Source of the DNA: Bacillota bacterium
GTDB taxonomy: Bacteria > Bacillota > Bacilli > Paenibacillales > Paenibacillaceae
Reading direction: 5' to 3'
Length of the DNA: 32,786 nucleotides
Assembly: GCA_023391635.1 (NCBI GenBank)
Contig: JAEWAQ010000050.1
Span: 1-32,786 of the forward strand
The translations under genes were made by a program, and so were the position numbers. Positions 21,595-28,343 of the stretch are shown here, piece after piece. Each line of letters opens with the position of its first letter. Positions within the stretch are counted from its first letter, which is position 1. A model generated the notes under the pieces. The model had not been told where the DNA came from and ran no database searches. It worked only from the letters and a program-made list of their open reading frames with translations.

Positions 21595-24383
21595 AAATCA
21601 AGACGAAGCTGCAGATCGGATTTACGTTGCTGCTCCTGATTCTTGTCAGCACGACAATATTCGGATACCTTCGGCTATCTCGCATGGATCAAATGACATC
21701 TGCCTTATATGACAACCAGCTGCACAAGACGCAGATCATCGTCGACTTGCGCGGAAATATCAGCGACTCCAATCGCATGATATCCGACATGATCGTCGGC
21801 GCCGGGGATCAACAAAGCGGAATTGAGCAGATCATGGCCAAGCAGGAGGAAGCGGCGCAGCAATTTCGAATGTTGACCGAAGCTCCGTCGACCGCCGCGG
21901 AGCGACAGTACATCGAGAAGATCAAGACCGATGTCGAGCAGCACGGCAGCTACTTGAAGACCGTTGCGCGACTGGCGAAAGAAGAAGGACCGGCCAAAAT
22001 CAAGCAGCTCTACGTCGATGAAGGACGAGCGGCCACACGTCAATTGCTCGGTTCTCTGAACGAATTGATCGAATACGAGCAGCAAACGACCGAAGACAGT
22101 GTGGCGAAAAAGAAAGAAATTTACCGGGAAACGGTGCAGGTATCGGCAGGCTTGACCGTGTTTGGCATTCTGCTGGGCGTTTTCGTGCTGCTCTGGGTCG
22201 TGCCGGGCATTACGGCAGGTCTGGGCCAATTAAGCCGGATGGCTTTTTATTTTTCTAAAGGCAAGCTGAATCGATTTGCCCGCATGAAGATTGAGCCGAA
22301 AGACGAATTGAGCGAATTGGCGCGGTTATTTCGGGAAATCGCGATGGACCTGCATGCCAAGAATGAACGGGAAGCCGAAATCAACGCTATTTTCCAGGCT
22401 CAGTCCCGCAAAGACGCACAGCTCGCTCGCGTGACGGAGCTATTGCGCCAGGCGCACGATATGGACGCGATGGCCAGCTCGTTCATTGAAGAATTCGCCC
22501 CTGTTCTCGGAGCGGAGTATGGGGCTGTCTATCTGGCGGATCCGAAGTCAGAACAACTCGTATTGTATCCTGTCGGTCTATTCGCGGGAAAACCGGATAT
22601 TCTCCGGGAAGCATCCTGCGCCAGAATTCAGAGCGGCGAGGGACTTGTTGGCCAATGTGCCAAGAGCGGCGCTTCGATCGTGATCAATGATGTGCCGGAG
22701 GATTACGTGACCATCGCTTCGGGCATCGGGAAGGCGAACCCGCGTCAACTGGTTCTGGAGCCGGTGCATTTCGACGGCGAATTGCTGGGGGTCATCGAGT
22801 TGGCTTCCATGCGGCCGTTCACGTCCGACAATCTTGAATTGTTAGGAAGTCTGGCAAGCCAATTAGGCATGCTGGTGCACAACATCCGCTCCCGTCAACG
22901 CGTGGAAGAGCTGCTGCAGGAATCCCGGATTCAATCCGAAGAGCTCGAAGCGCAGCGCAACGCCCTGAAGAGCTCCCAGCATCGACTGCAGCGTCAGCAG
23001 GAGGAACTGGAGGCCGCGAATCAGGAATTGACGGCCAAGAAGTACGCCTTGGAAGAACATATCCGTCGGACGGAATTGCAGAATCGCCAGATTGCGCAAG
23101 CGAATGCGGAATTGGAGCAGCAGGCGCTGCAACTGGCCATCACGGGCAAATACCGCACCGAATTTCTGGCCAATATGTCGCATGAACTTCGTACGCCGCT
23201 CAACAGTTTGCTGATCCTGTCCGAATTTCTGGCCGAGAACAAGGAGGGCAATCTGAATCCGGAGCAGCAAGAGTATGTACGAACGATCCGGGCTTCCGGA
23301 GAAGATTTGTTCAAGATCATCGATGAGGTTCTGGATTTGTCTAAAATCGATGCTGGCAAAATGGAGCTGCAGCCCGAATGGATGTCCATAGGCGATATTG
23401 CGCTTTATGTTGAGCACACCTATACGCCGATGGCGCTGCGCAAAGGCTTGGAGATTTCCATGGATATCGAAGACGGCGTTCCCGAAGCGATCTGGACGGA
23501 TGGGTATCGTCTTAAGCAAATTTTGCGCAACCTGCTTTCCAACGCGATCAAATTTACGCGCGTTGGGTCTGTCAAGCTTCTGATCGCCGTGCCGTCGGAG
23601 GAACAATCGGCATCTCTGGCGGAACGCGGAAGCGGGCCGGGAATCGCCTTTCATGTCATGGATACGGGAATCGGCATCGCGCCGGACAAGCAGGACCAAG
23701 TGTTCGAAGCTTTCCGACAGGCAGACGGTACGACAAACCGCGAATATGGAGGGACGGGCCTCGGGCTTGCGATCAGCCGGGAGCTGGCGAGATTGCTCGG
23801 GGGCTGGATTTCGCTGCAAACGGAAGTCGGGCGCGGCAGCACATTCACGCTGATCGTGCCGACCCAGTGTCCAGCTGTGGATAATGGCACGCATACGGAT
23901 CGGCTTGAGATGGATGGAGGGGGCGCGGCGCAGACGGCCGTCACGGCGGAGCCGGCCTCCGATGCCCCGATGTCCGCCGACCCGCTGAACACCCTTGCGG
24001 AGGGGATATTCGAGAACAAGAAGGTGCTGCTCGTGGACGACGACGTCCGCAACCTGTTCGCTCTGTCCAGCGTCCTGGAGCACTGTCGGATGGTCGTCCA
24101 TTATGCCGTGGATGGCAAAGAAGCGTTGCGCAAGATGGAGGAACAACGCGATTACGACATCGTCTTGATGGACATGATGATGCCGAAGATGGACGGCTTC
24201 GAAGCCATCAGGAGGATTCGCGGCAACCCGGCCTGGAGACAGCTTCCGATTATCGCGTTGACGGCCAAGGCGATGCCCGATGATCGCGTCAAATGCATGA
24301 ATGCAGGCGCATCGGATTATGTCGCCAAGCCGGTGCATGCCGAACAATTGCTTTCCGTCATGCGGGAATGGTTGGATCGTTGA
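21591..24383 (+). CDS. Membrane hybrid sensor histidine kinase, RsbK-like
   Basis: This is a 930-residue stress sensor. In order it has TM1 (about 8-30), an all-helical extracytoplasmic sensor (about 31-180, CHASE3- or 4HB-like), TM2 (about 183-205), a HAMP region, a GAF domain (about 285-430, VLGAEYGAVYLADPKSEQL to ELLGVIELAS), a long coiled coil (about 435-515), a HisKA domain with NMSHELRTPLNSL (H531), a HATPase domain with the N-box LLSNAIKFT, VMDTGIGIA and GGTGLGLAIS, and a C-terminal receiver with D861 in VLMDMMMPKMDG. No Hpt domain is present. The start is TTG 21591, 10 bases after GGGAG and overlapping the phosphatase stop. The layout is that of RsbK from B. cereus, which controls SigB through RsbY. 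The methyltransferase RsbM is not encoded in this window. Confidence 0.92.
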   Translation: MKIKTKLQIGFTLLLLILVSTTIFGYLRLSRMDQMTSALYDNQLHKTQIIVDLRGNISDSNRMISDMIVGAGDQQSGIEQIMAKQEEAAQQFRMLTEAPSTAAERQYIEKIKTDVEQHGSYLKTVARLAKEEGPAKIKQLYVDEGRAATRQLLGSLNELIEYEQQTTEDSVAKKKEIYRETVQVSAGLTVFGILLGVFVLLWVVPGITAGLGQLSRMAFYFSKGKLNRFARMKIEPKDELSELARLFREIAMDLHAKNEREAEINAIFQAQSRKDAQLARVTELLRQAHDMDAMASSFIEEFAPVLGAEYGAVYLADPKSEQLVLYPVGLFAGKPDILREASCARIQSGEGLVGQCAKSGASIVINDVPEDYVTIASGIGKANPRQLVLEPVHFDGELLGVIELASMRPFTSDNLELLGSLASQLGMLVHNIRSRQRVEELLQESRIQSEELEAQRNALKSSQHRLQRQQEELEAANQELTAKKYALEEHIRRTELQNRQIAQANAELEQQALQLAITGKYRTEFLANMSHELRTPLNSLLILSEFLAENKEGNLNPEQQEYVRTIRASGEDLFKIIDEVLDLSKIDAGKMELQPEWMSIGDIALYVEHTYTPMALRKGLEISMDIEDGVPEAIWTDGYRLKQILRNLLSNAIKFTRVGSVKLLIAVPSEEQSASLAERGSGPGIAFHVMDTGIGIAPDKQDQVFEAFRQADGTTNREYGGTGLGLAISRELARLLGGWISLQTEVGRGSTFTLIVPTQCPAVDNGTHTDRLEMDGGGAAQTAVTAEPASDAPMSADPLNTLAEGIFENKKVLLVDDDVRNLFALSSVLEHCRMVVHYAVDGKEALRKMEEQRDYDIVLMDMMMPKMDGFEAIRRIRGNPAWRQLPIIALTAKAMPDDRVKCMNAGASDYVAKPVHAEQLLSVMREWLDR

Positions 24384-24405
24384 GGCGGTTGTCTTAAGTG
24401 ATCCG

Positions 24406-24430
24406 GTTCAGCGCGACTTCCGTCGGGTAA
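24406..24430 (+). promoter_or_regulatory. SigB-like promoter for the second YflT-type gene
   Basis: GTTCAG (24406-24411), a 13-bp spacer and GGGTAA (24425-24430) resemble a SigB promoter. The start site would fall near 24437, placing a perfect hairpin at the very 5' end of the transcript. Confidence 0.5.
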
Positions 24431-24443
24431 AGCTGTGATAGGG

Positions 24444-24465
24444 CGTTGATCGCTTGCGATCAACG
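24444..24465 (+). repeat. Perfect 22-bp palindrome with a CUUG-type loop
   Basis: CGTTGATCGC and GCGATCAACG are exact inverted repeats separated by TT. In RNA this folds as a 9-bp stem with a CUUG tetraloop, an unusually stable loop. Only TTTCG follows, so it is a weak terminator for the kinase gene; it could instead be a 5' stabilising hairpin of the YflT-type mRNA or a DNA operator. Confidence 0.6.
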
Positions 24466-24500
24466 TTTCGAACAACTCAATCTCGGAAGGAGTGTCCGGC

Positions 24501-24986
24501 ATGACGATGAGTATTGGTGTTTTCGAGCGTCAAGAAGATGTGCTGGAAGCGATTCGCGGGTTGCAACAGTCCGGTATGCAAGATAAGAATATCCGCGTGG
24601 TTGTCAAAGACGCTGAATCGGCGCCGTTAATTGCGGCCAATGCCGATGTACCCATTGAAGATGTTCAGGATATCGAGGGAACCGGATACCGAATGGACGC
24701 AAGCACAGTGCCTCCGATTGCAGGAGTGGCAGGCGGATCTGCTTCATTAAGCGAAGGAGCAAATATCGGCACTCCCGGCGGTGTCTACATCGCGGCTTTC
24801 GGTATCGATGACGAACATCGCGACCGTAAGAAGCTGTTGCAAGAGGTCGGCATTCCGAACGGGATAGCCAAACAGTGCGAAGAGAAGATCGATGCCGGGT
24901 GCTACTTGCTGCTTGCCGAATCAGGCGAAGACGCCTTGGCCCGGACGGTGATTCGCGAAGCCGGCGCGACGGAGGTGTGGCATTGA
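24501..24986 (+). CDS. YflT-like general stress protein with Gly-rich insert
   Basis: This 161-residue soluble protein begins SIGVFERQEDVLEAIRGLQQ, then MQDKNIRVVVKDAES, recalling the strand-helix-strand start of YflT/GSP17M proteins. A Gly/Ser-rich middle (AGVAGGSASLSEGANIGTPGG) leads to a second alpha/beta half (GVYIAAFGIDDEHRDRKKLL, then AGCYLLLAESGEDAL) that reads like a repeat of the ferredoxin-like unit. The start is ATG 24501, 9 bases after AAGGAG; GTG 24492 is in frame but too close to it. A SigB-like promoter and a hairpin lie upstream, and a strong two-way terminator follows. It is probably SigB-controlled; its molecular role is unknown. Confidence 0.75.
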   Translation: MTMSIGVFERQEDVLEAIRGLQQSGMQDKNIRVVVKDAESAPLIAANADVPIEDVQDIEGTGYRMDASTVPPIAGVAGGSASLSEGANIGTPGGVYIAAFGIDDEHRDRKKLLQEVGIPNGIAKQCEEKIDAGCYLLLAESGEDALARTVIREAGATEVWH

Positions 24987-25005
24987 TCTTTCTGCGCGGA
25001 ACCTG

Positions 25006-25044
25006 AAATAAGGCTTCCGGACATTATAGCCGGAAGCCTTATTT
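25006..25044. terminator. Bidirectional rho-independent terminator
   Basis: A perfect 15-bp stem (25006-25020 with 25030-25044) encloses a 9-base loop. It has an A-run on one side and a T-run on the other, so it can serve both the plus-strand YflT-like gene and the convergent minus-strand small membrane gene. Confidence 0.92.
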
Positions 25045-25057
25045 GGGTCGCGCGACA

Positions 25058-25228
25058 TTAGCGCAGCCACGGGATGATGTATTTGATCAGGAAATAAATG
25101 ATGCCGAAGAAGATGATCAAGTACGCCGTATATTTAATGAGCGTTGACAGAACGATACTGGAGTCCGCTTTGCGCTCGACATGGCGTTCTTCAACATCGA
25201 TTGTTCGATTCGTGCTGGGATTGGTCAT
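25058..25228 (-). CDS. Small single-pass membrane protein, SigB-linked (hypothetical)
   Basis: This 56-residue protein has a polar N-terminal half (MTNPSTNRTIDVEERHVERK) and a C-terminal membrane helix (TAYLIIFFGIIYFLIKYIIP) ending WLR. No family is recognised. The start is ATG 25228, 7 bases after GGAGGG; the open frame continues 14 codons upstream, but that part covers the ribosome binding site. A SigB-like promoter (GTTTCG-N14-GGGTTA) lies 28-53 bases upstream on the same strand, divergent from the matching promoter of rsbV. It ends before a shared two-way terminator, so it is a one-gene transcript. Its position suggests a stress-induced membrane protein. Confidence 0.78.
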   Translation of the reverse strand: MTNPSTNRTIDVEERHVERKADSSIVLSTLIKYTAYLIIFFGIIYFLIKYIIPWLR

Positions 25229-25255
25229 GGCGATGCCCTCCTTTCTATATTTTTT

Positions 25256-25281
25256 TAACCCGAAAAGCAATGTCTCGAAAC
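25256..25281 (-). promoter_or_regulatory. SigB-type promoter for the small membrane gene
   Basis: On the minus strand, GTTTCG (25281-25276) and GGGTTA (25261-25256) are separated by 14 bp. The gene's ATG lies 27 bases beyond the -10 box. The hexamers and spacing are identical to those of the divergent promoter at 25308. Confidence 0.65.
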
Positions 25282-25307
25282 GCCGCCGTAAAAAGTTGAA
25301 AATCGCT

Positions 25308-25333
25308 GTTTCGGTTTCGGCATATTTGGGTTA
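25308..25333 (+). promoter_or_regulatory. SigB-type promoter of the rsbV-rsbW-sigB operon
   Basis: GTTTCG (25308-25313), a 14-bp spacer and GGGTTA (25328-25333) resemble a SigB promoter. It lies 60 bases before the rsbV start. In B. subtilis and its relatives the same operon is driven by SigB itself, so this supports positive autoregulation. Confidence 0.7.
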
Positions 25334-25393
25334 TTACTCATGAGGGATGCTCCGTAACAGGAACGATCGCACGAAGCTGAAAGGAGCCATTTG

Positions 25394-25714
25394 ATGCAGA
25401 CGAACAAATTATCGCTACGCACGGAGAAACGGGATGGCCAAATTCTCGTCTATGTCGGGGGAGAACTTGACCTTGAAGTTGCTTCTCAAATGAGAGCCGC
25501 GGTGGAACCGTTGCTTGGGCGGGTCGATCAGCGACTTGTCATCAATTTGCATGACCTTGCTTACATCGACAGCACCGGCATAGGGATTCTGATTTCCATC
25601 TTGAAAGCCAGGCATGAACGCCAAGCGCCTTTCGATGTCGAACAAGTGCCGGGCCATATCCGCAAATTGTTCGATATGGCCGGCATAACGCCGTTTCTGG
25701 CGATCGCTGAATAA
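25394..25714 (+). CDS. rsbV: Anti-anti-sigma factor RsbV
   Basis: This is a 106-residue STAS-domain protein. The segment LVINLHDLAYIDSTGIGILI contains the DSTG motif whose Ser is phosphorylated by RsbW; the unphosphorylated form binds RsbW and releases SigB. The N-terminal KRDGQILVYVGGELDLEVA and the C-terminal half (APFDVEQVPGHIRKLFDMAG) fit the family length of about 105-115. The start is ATG 25394, 7 bases after AAGGAG; TTG 25391 is also possible. It is first of a three-gene operon and lies 32 bases before rsbW. The likely phosphatase acting on it is the REC-PP2C protein encoded at 20434. Confidence 0.93.
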   Translation: MQTNKLSLRTEKRDGQILVYVGGELDLEVASQMRAAVEPLLGRVDQRLVINLHDLAYIDSTGIGILISILKARHERQAPFDVEQVPGHIRKLFDMAGITPFLAIAE

Positions 25715-25746
25715 TTATGATAGGGGAAAGGAAGAGAGATAGGCCC

Positions 25747-26187
25747 ATGTTGAAGGAAAGCCTGGTGAAGACGACGATTCCCGCCCGAGCCGAGTTTGTC
25801 GATTTGATTCGGTTGATGCTGTACGGAATCGCAAGCAAGATGAAATTCTCGTTCGAGGAGATTGAGGATATGAAGGTCGCGGTGTCCGAAGCGGTCAACA
25901 ATGCGGTCGTGCATGCGTACGGCAAGGAAGGCGGCGAGATCGACGTGGCATTTGGCATATCCGACGATGAATTGACCATTCAAGTGCAGGACCACGGCGT
26001 CGCTTTCGAGCCGGACGGGATCGGCAAGCCTGCATCGTTGCAGGGCAAAACTATTGACGAAATCCAGTCGGGCGGATTGGGTCTATTCCTCATGCAAGCA
26101 CTGATGGACCGCGTGGAATGGAAGCAAGAAGGCGGTACATCGGTGACTCTGGCCAAGAAGCGCGCGCGGTCCGAAGAGACTGCGTGA
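25747..26187 (+). CDS. rsbW: Anti-sigma factor / serine kinase RsbW
   Basis: This is a 146-residue GHKL-fold kinase that binds and silences SigB and phosphorylates RsbV. Motifs are the N-box MKVAVSEAVNNAVVHAY, the G1 box VQDHGVAFEP and the G2-like GGLGLFLMQALMD. The start is ATG 25747, because MLKESLVKTTIPARAEFVDLIRL aligns with the known RsbW start region; ATG 25717 would add ten charged residues. The Shine-Dalgarno (AAAGGAAG) is about 12 bases upstream, a loose spacing. The stop overlaps the GTG start of sigB (GTGA), a coupling that keeps anti-sigma and sigma in proportion. Confidence 0.93.
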   Translation: MLKESLVKTTIPARAEFVDLIRLMLYGIASKMKFSFEEIEDMKVAVSEAVNNAVVHAYGKEGGEIDVAFGISDDELTIQVQDHGVAFEPDGIGKPASLQGKTIDEIQSGGLGLFLMQALMDRVEWKQEGGTSVTLAKKRARSEETA

Positions 26188-26975
26188 CTTTGCGTTTGTC
26201 ATCCGCTCGTTTGCCCGACGATGCGATAGCTTTCATTTCCGAATATCAGAGAACCTCGGACCGCGAATTGGCGGACACGCTCGTTCGACACTATGAGCCG
26301 ATGGTACGGATGGCGGCGAACAAGCTGTCGCGCAACCGTCCCGAATGGCATGACGATTTGTATCAGGTCGGCCAGATGGCGCTGTTTCGCCTGCTCAAGC
26401 AGTTCGACCCGGCGCTCGGCATGCCGTTCGAGCCTTATGCGATGAAGAGTTTGATCGGCTATATGAAAAATTACTTGCGGGACAAGTCCTGGTACATCCA
26501 AGTGCCCCGAAGGATCAAAGAGAAGGGGCTGATCGTCCAGCAGACGATCGATGAGCTTACCGTCAAGCTGGAGCGGTCGCCGAAAGTCGAAGAAATCGCT
26601 GCATACTTGGAACTGGATGAGGAAGAGACGCTGGAAATATTGGCGGGACGCGACCTCTATCACTACGTGTCGCTGGACACGCCGATTTCCGACGACGAGA
26701 ACACCGTGACGCTTGGCGAATTAATCGGAGAGCAATCGGACGATTACGCGGCGCTGGTGAACAGGATCGATCTTCAGGAAGCGTTATCACGGATCGAGAA
26801 GGAAGAGCGCGAAGTTTTGGCGCTTGCATTCGAGGGCGGGTTGTCTCAGCGAATGATCGCCGACAAACTGGGGGTTTCGCAGATGAGCGTATCGCGCATT
26901 CAGAAGCGCGGAATCGACAAGCTGAAGCGGCTGTTGACATCGGACAAGGCGAGCGAGGATGCAGGCTCGTCGTGA
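26184..26975 (+). CDS. sigB: General stress sigma factor SigB
   Basis: This is a 263-residue sigma-70 family factor of the SigB/SigF/SigG group, close to the 260-odd residues of known SigB. Region 2 reads DDLYQVGQMALFRLLKQFDP and then PFEPYAMKSLIGYMKNYLRD, followed by the group marker WYIQVPRR. Region 3 follows (IDELTVKLERSPKVEEIAAY), and region 4 has the helix-turn-helix LSQRMIADKLGVSQMSVSRI. The start is GTG 26184, overlapping the rsbW stop; there is no strong independent ribosome binding site, so translation is probably coupled. SigF or SigG is excluded by the rsbV-rsbW context and by the surrounding SigB-like promoters. It should drive the stress genes around it. Confidence 0.92.
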   Translation: MTLRLSSARLPDDAIAFISEYQRTSDRELADTLVRHYEPMVRMAANKLSRNRPEWHDDLYQVGQMALFRLLKQFDPALGMPFEPYAMKSLIGYMKNYLRDKSWYIQVPRRIKEKGLIVQQTIDELTVKLERSPKVEEIAAYLELDEEETLEILAGRDLYHYVSLDTPISDDENTVTLGELIGEQSDDYAALVNRIDLQEALSRIEKEEREVLALAFEGGLSQRMIADKLGVSQMSVSRIQKRGIDKLKRLLTSDKASEDAGSS

Positions 26976-27007
26976 GGAATTTCTCATCGCGACGAGCGCC
27001 GATGTTC

Positions 27008-27033
27008 GTTTCAACATTCCACGGAAGGTGTAT
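27008..27033 (+). promoter_or_regulatory. Weak SigB-like promoter for the 113-residue gene
   Basis: GTTTCA (27008-27013), a 14-bp spacer and GTGTAT (27028-27033) differ from the SigB -10 at one base. The same hexamers and spacing occur on the opposite strand before the YtxH gene. The start codon is 49 bases downstream. Confidence 0.45.
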
Positions 27034-27081
27034 ATAGTTGTTAAGCAGCTGCATACTATTCCGTTCGAGGGAGTGAGGCGA

Positions 27082-27423
27082 ATGTCGGCAAAATATCAAA
27101 TCCGCTGCGCGGAAAGCGATGTTTACGTTCTCGAGAAAGATGACCGGTTTCATATTACGATCAATGCGAGGGTTAACCCGCTCAGCTTCGGCAACAAACT
27201 GGCGGAATTCGAATCCATGGACAAGGCTGTGGAAGCGGCGGAACGGTTTTGCCGCATGTACGCAGTCTCCAAGGAATACGGTTATCACCTTGCGGATGCC
27301 AAGCTGTGCAAGGAAGGCAGGGAACCGATCTCGGTGCCCAGACTGATCAACCTGAAATTGTCGACGGACGAGTTGAGGCAGTTGTTGGAACAAGACGAAA
27401 TGCTGGATCGCGTCGTACATTAG
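27082..27423 (+). CDS. Hypothetical protein downstream of sigB
   Basis: This 113-residue soluble protein has no membrane segment or signal peptide. I do not recognise the family. It is a mixed alpha/beta chain: strands in AKYQIRCAESDVYVLEK and RFHITINARVNPLSF, a charged helix at FESMDKAVEAAERFCRMYAV, and a C-terminal helix LSTDELRQLLEQDEML. The start is ATG 27082, 8 bases after GGAG; the frame is open upstream for 41 codons but has no suitable start signal there. It begins 106 bases after sigB and has its own SigB-like promoter candidate. A GC-rich terminator follows. Its position makes a stress role likely, but that is inference only. Confidence 0.75.
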   Translation: MSAKYQIRCAESDVYVLEKDDRFHITINARVNPLSFGNKLAEFESMDKAVEAAERFCRMYAVSKEYGYHLADAKLCKEGREPISVPRLINLKLSTDELRQLLEQDEMLDRVVH

Positions 27424-27540
27424 TTGAAAGCAAAACTTCGCGTGAACGATGGAATAAGCGGTCGCCGCCAGTCGCAGGACAGGCGGGCGGCCGCTCTGTG
27501 CGATCCGGCGCGGCAGACAGGCTCAGGACTTCGCATGCGA

Positions 27541-27580
27541 AAGGCCGCCGGGGCTTCGGCGGCCTCATCTCTTTATTTTA
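27541..27580. terminator. GC-rich terminator between convergent genes
   Basis: GGCCGCCG (27543-27550) pairs exactly with CGGCGGCC (27557-27564) around a 6-base loop, followed by TCATCTCTTTATTTTA. It ends the 113-residue gene and overlaps the stop of the minus-strand gene, where it can serve as a terminator too. Confidence 0.7.
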
Positions 27581-27841
27581 TTGAATCGGATCGGGAACAA
27601 GCCCCTCCTTGCGGAGTTCATCATTCGTCTTGACCCGCCGCATGTCCTCCCCGAGCCGCTGCGCATCCGCGAAATCCTGCACCATGGATCCATTATCCGC
27701 TTGGGCAATGGAACGCGTTCGCCCCGGATTCGGTCGGGTGCTTGGATCCAGGGCGGGCGTATAGGGCTTCGCAGGGACAGATCTGGAGGAGCGCTTTCTC
27801 GAAGATGAGGAGGCGATCCTTGATGGGGTGCTGTATGTCAT
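27578..27841 (-). CDS. Small basic hypothetical protein
   Basis: This 87-residue protein has a disordered-looking N-terminal half rich in Ser, Arg and Pro (TYSTPSRIASSSSRKRSSRS, then LDPSTRPNPGRTRS) and a charged C-terminal helix (DFADAQRLGEDMRRVKTNDE) ending GLVPDPIQ. No family is recognised. The start is ATG 27841, 7 bases after AAGGAG; the frame is open 20 codons further upstream, but with no signal. It lies 87 bases downstream of the YtxH gene on the same strand, with a hairpin between, and shows no SigB box of its own. It might be partly read through from the YtxH promoter. Confidence 0.65.
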   Translation of the reverse strand: MTYSTPSRIASSSSRKRSSRSVPAKPYTPALDPSTRPNPGRTRSIAQADNGSMVQDFADAQRLGEDMRRVKTNDELRKEGLVPDPIQ

Positions 27842-27890
27842 TTGGATTCTCCTTTCGCAATATCGTGCAGACAACGAACGGACAAGAGAG

Positions 27891-27930
27891 GCTGTCCGCA
27901 ATCGACTAGGATCGCAGACAGCCTTCCTTC
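27891..27930 (-). terminator. Stem-loop after the YtxH gene
   Basis: AGGCTGTC (27890-27897) and GACAGCCT (27917-27924) pair exactly, with further partial pairing inside. On the minus strand a T/C-rich tract (CTCTTGTCC) follows. It probably reduces read-through from the YtxH gene into the next minus-strand gene. Confidence 0.5.
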
Positions 27931-28189
27931 AGTTCACGTGATTCGCGTCATCATTCAGCCGATCGACAATTTTCTCTTCTGTTTGCCGAACTACGGCTTT
28001 GGCCTTGTCCCGCACCATGGCAACCGCGTTTTTGGTTTTCTCCTGCGCGTCCATGTAATGGTTCGTCAAGTCGGCCCGCAGCTCCCGTCCCGACTTTGGG
28101 GCCAGCAGCAACGCGGCTGCGGCGCCGAGTATGCCTCCGACCAGCAAGCCCTTCGTCAATCCGCCACCGCTCTTCATAGATTCAGCCAT
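27929..28189 (-). CDS. YtxH-domain general stress protein
   Basis: This 86-residue protein has an N-terminal membrane-like helix with the family pattern GGGLTKGLLVGGILGAAAAL, then the signature LLLAPKSGRELRADL, followed by a long amphipathic helix rich in Ala, Lys and Asp (HYMDAQEKTKNAVAMVRDKA). This matches the YtxH family; its B. subtilis member belongs to the SigB/SigH-linked stress genes. The start is ATG 28189, preceded by AAGGAGG. A SigB-like promoter (GTTTCA-N14-GTGTAT) lies about 63-88 bases upstream. Function unknown; probably a membrane-associated stress protein. Confidence 0.88.
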   Translation of the reverse strand: MAESMKSGGGLTKGLLVGGILGAAAALLLAPKSGRELRADLTNHYMDAQEKTKNAVAMVRDKAKAVVRQTEEKIVDRLNDDANHVN

Positions 28190-28251
28190 CGTAACGCCTC
28201 CTTAGAGTGAATGCACTTTCCCGGCCGCTTTAGGCGGCGTGTACTTCTTAT

Positions 28252-28277
28252 ATACACGATATCAAGGCGATTGAAAC
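28252..28277 (-). promoter_or_regulatory. SigB-like promoter for the YtxH gene
   Basis: On the minus strand, GTTTCA (28277-28272) and GTGTAT (28257-28252) are 14 bp apart. The -10 differs from GGGTAT at one base. The same variant occurs at 27008-27033, which argues against chance. Confidence 0.5.
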
Positions 28278-28343
28278 GGGCACTTTCCCCGGACAACGCT
28301 TTCGACTACAATAGGGAAAGACTAGGAGAGAGCGGGGACAGGG

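Noticed and set aside
22863..24347. 494-codon minus-strand open frame opposite the hybrid kinase
   Set aside because: It mirrors the conserved HisKA, HATPase and receiver domains of the real gene, and its product is low-complexity and His/Arg-rich.
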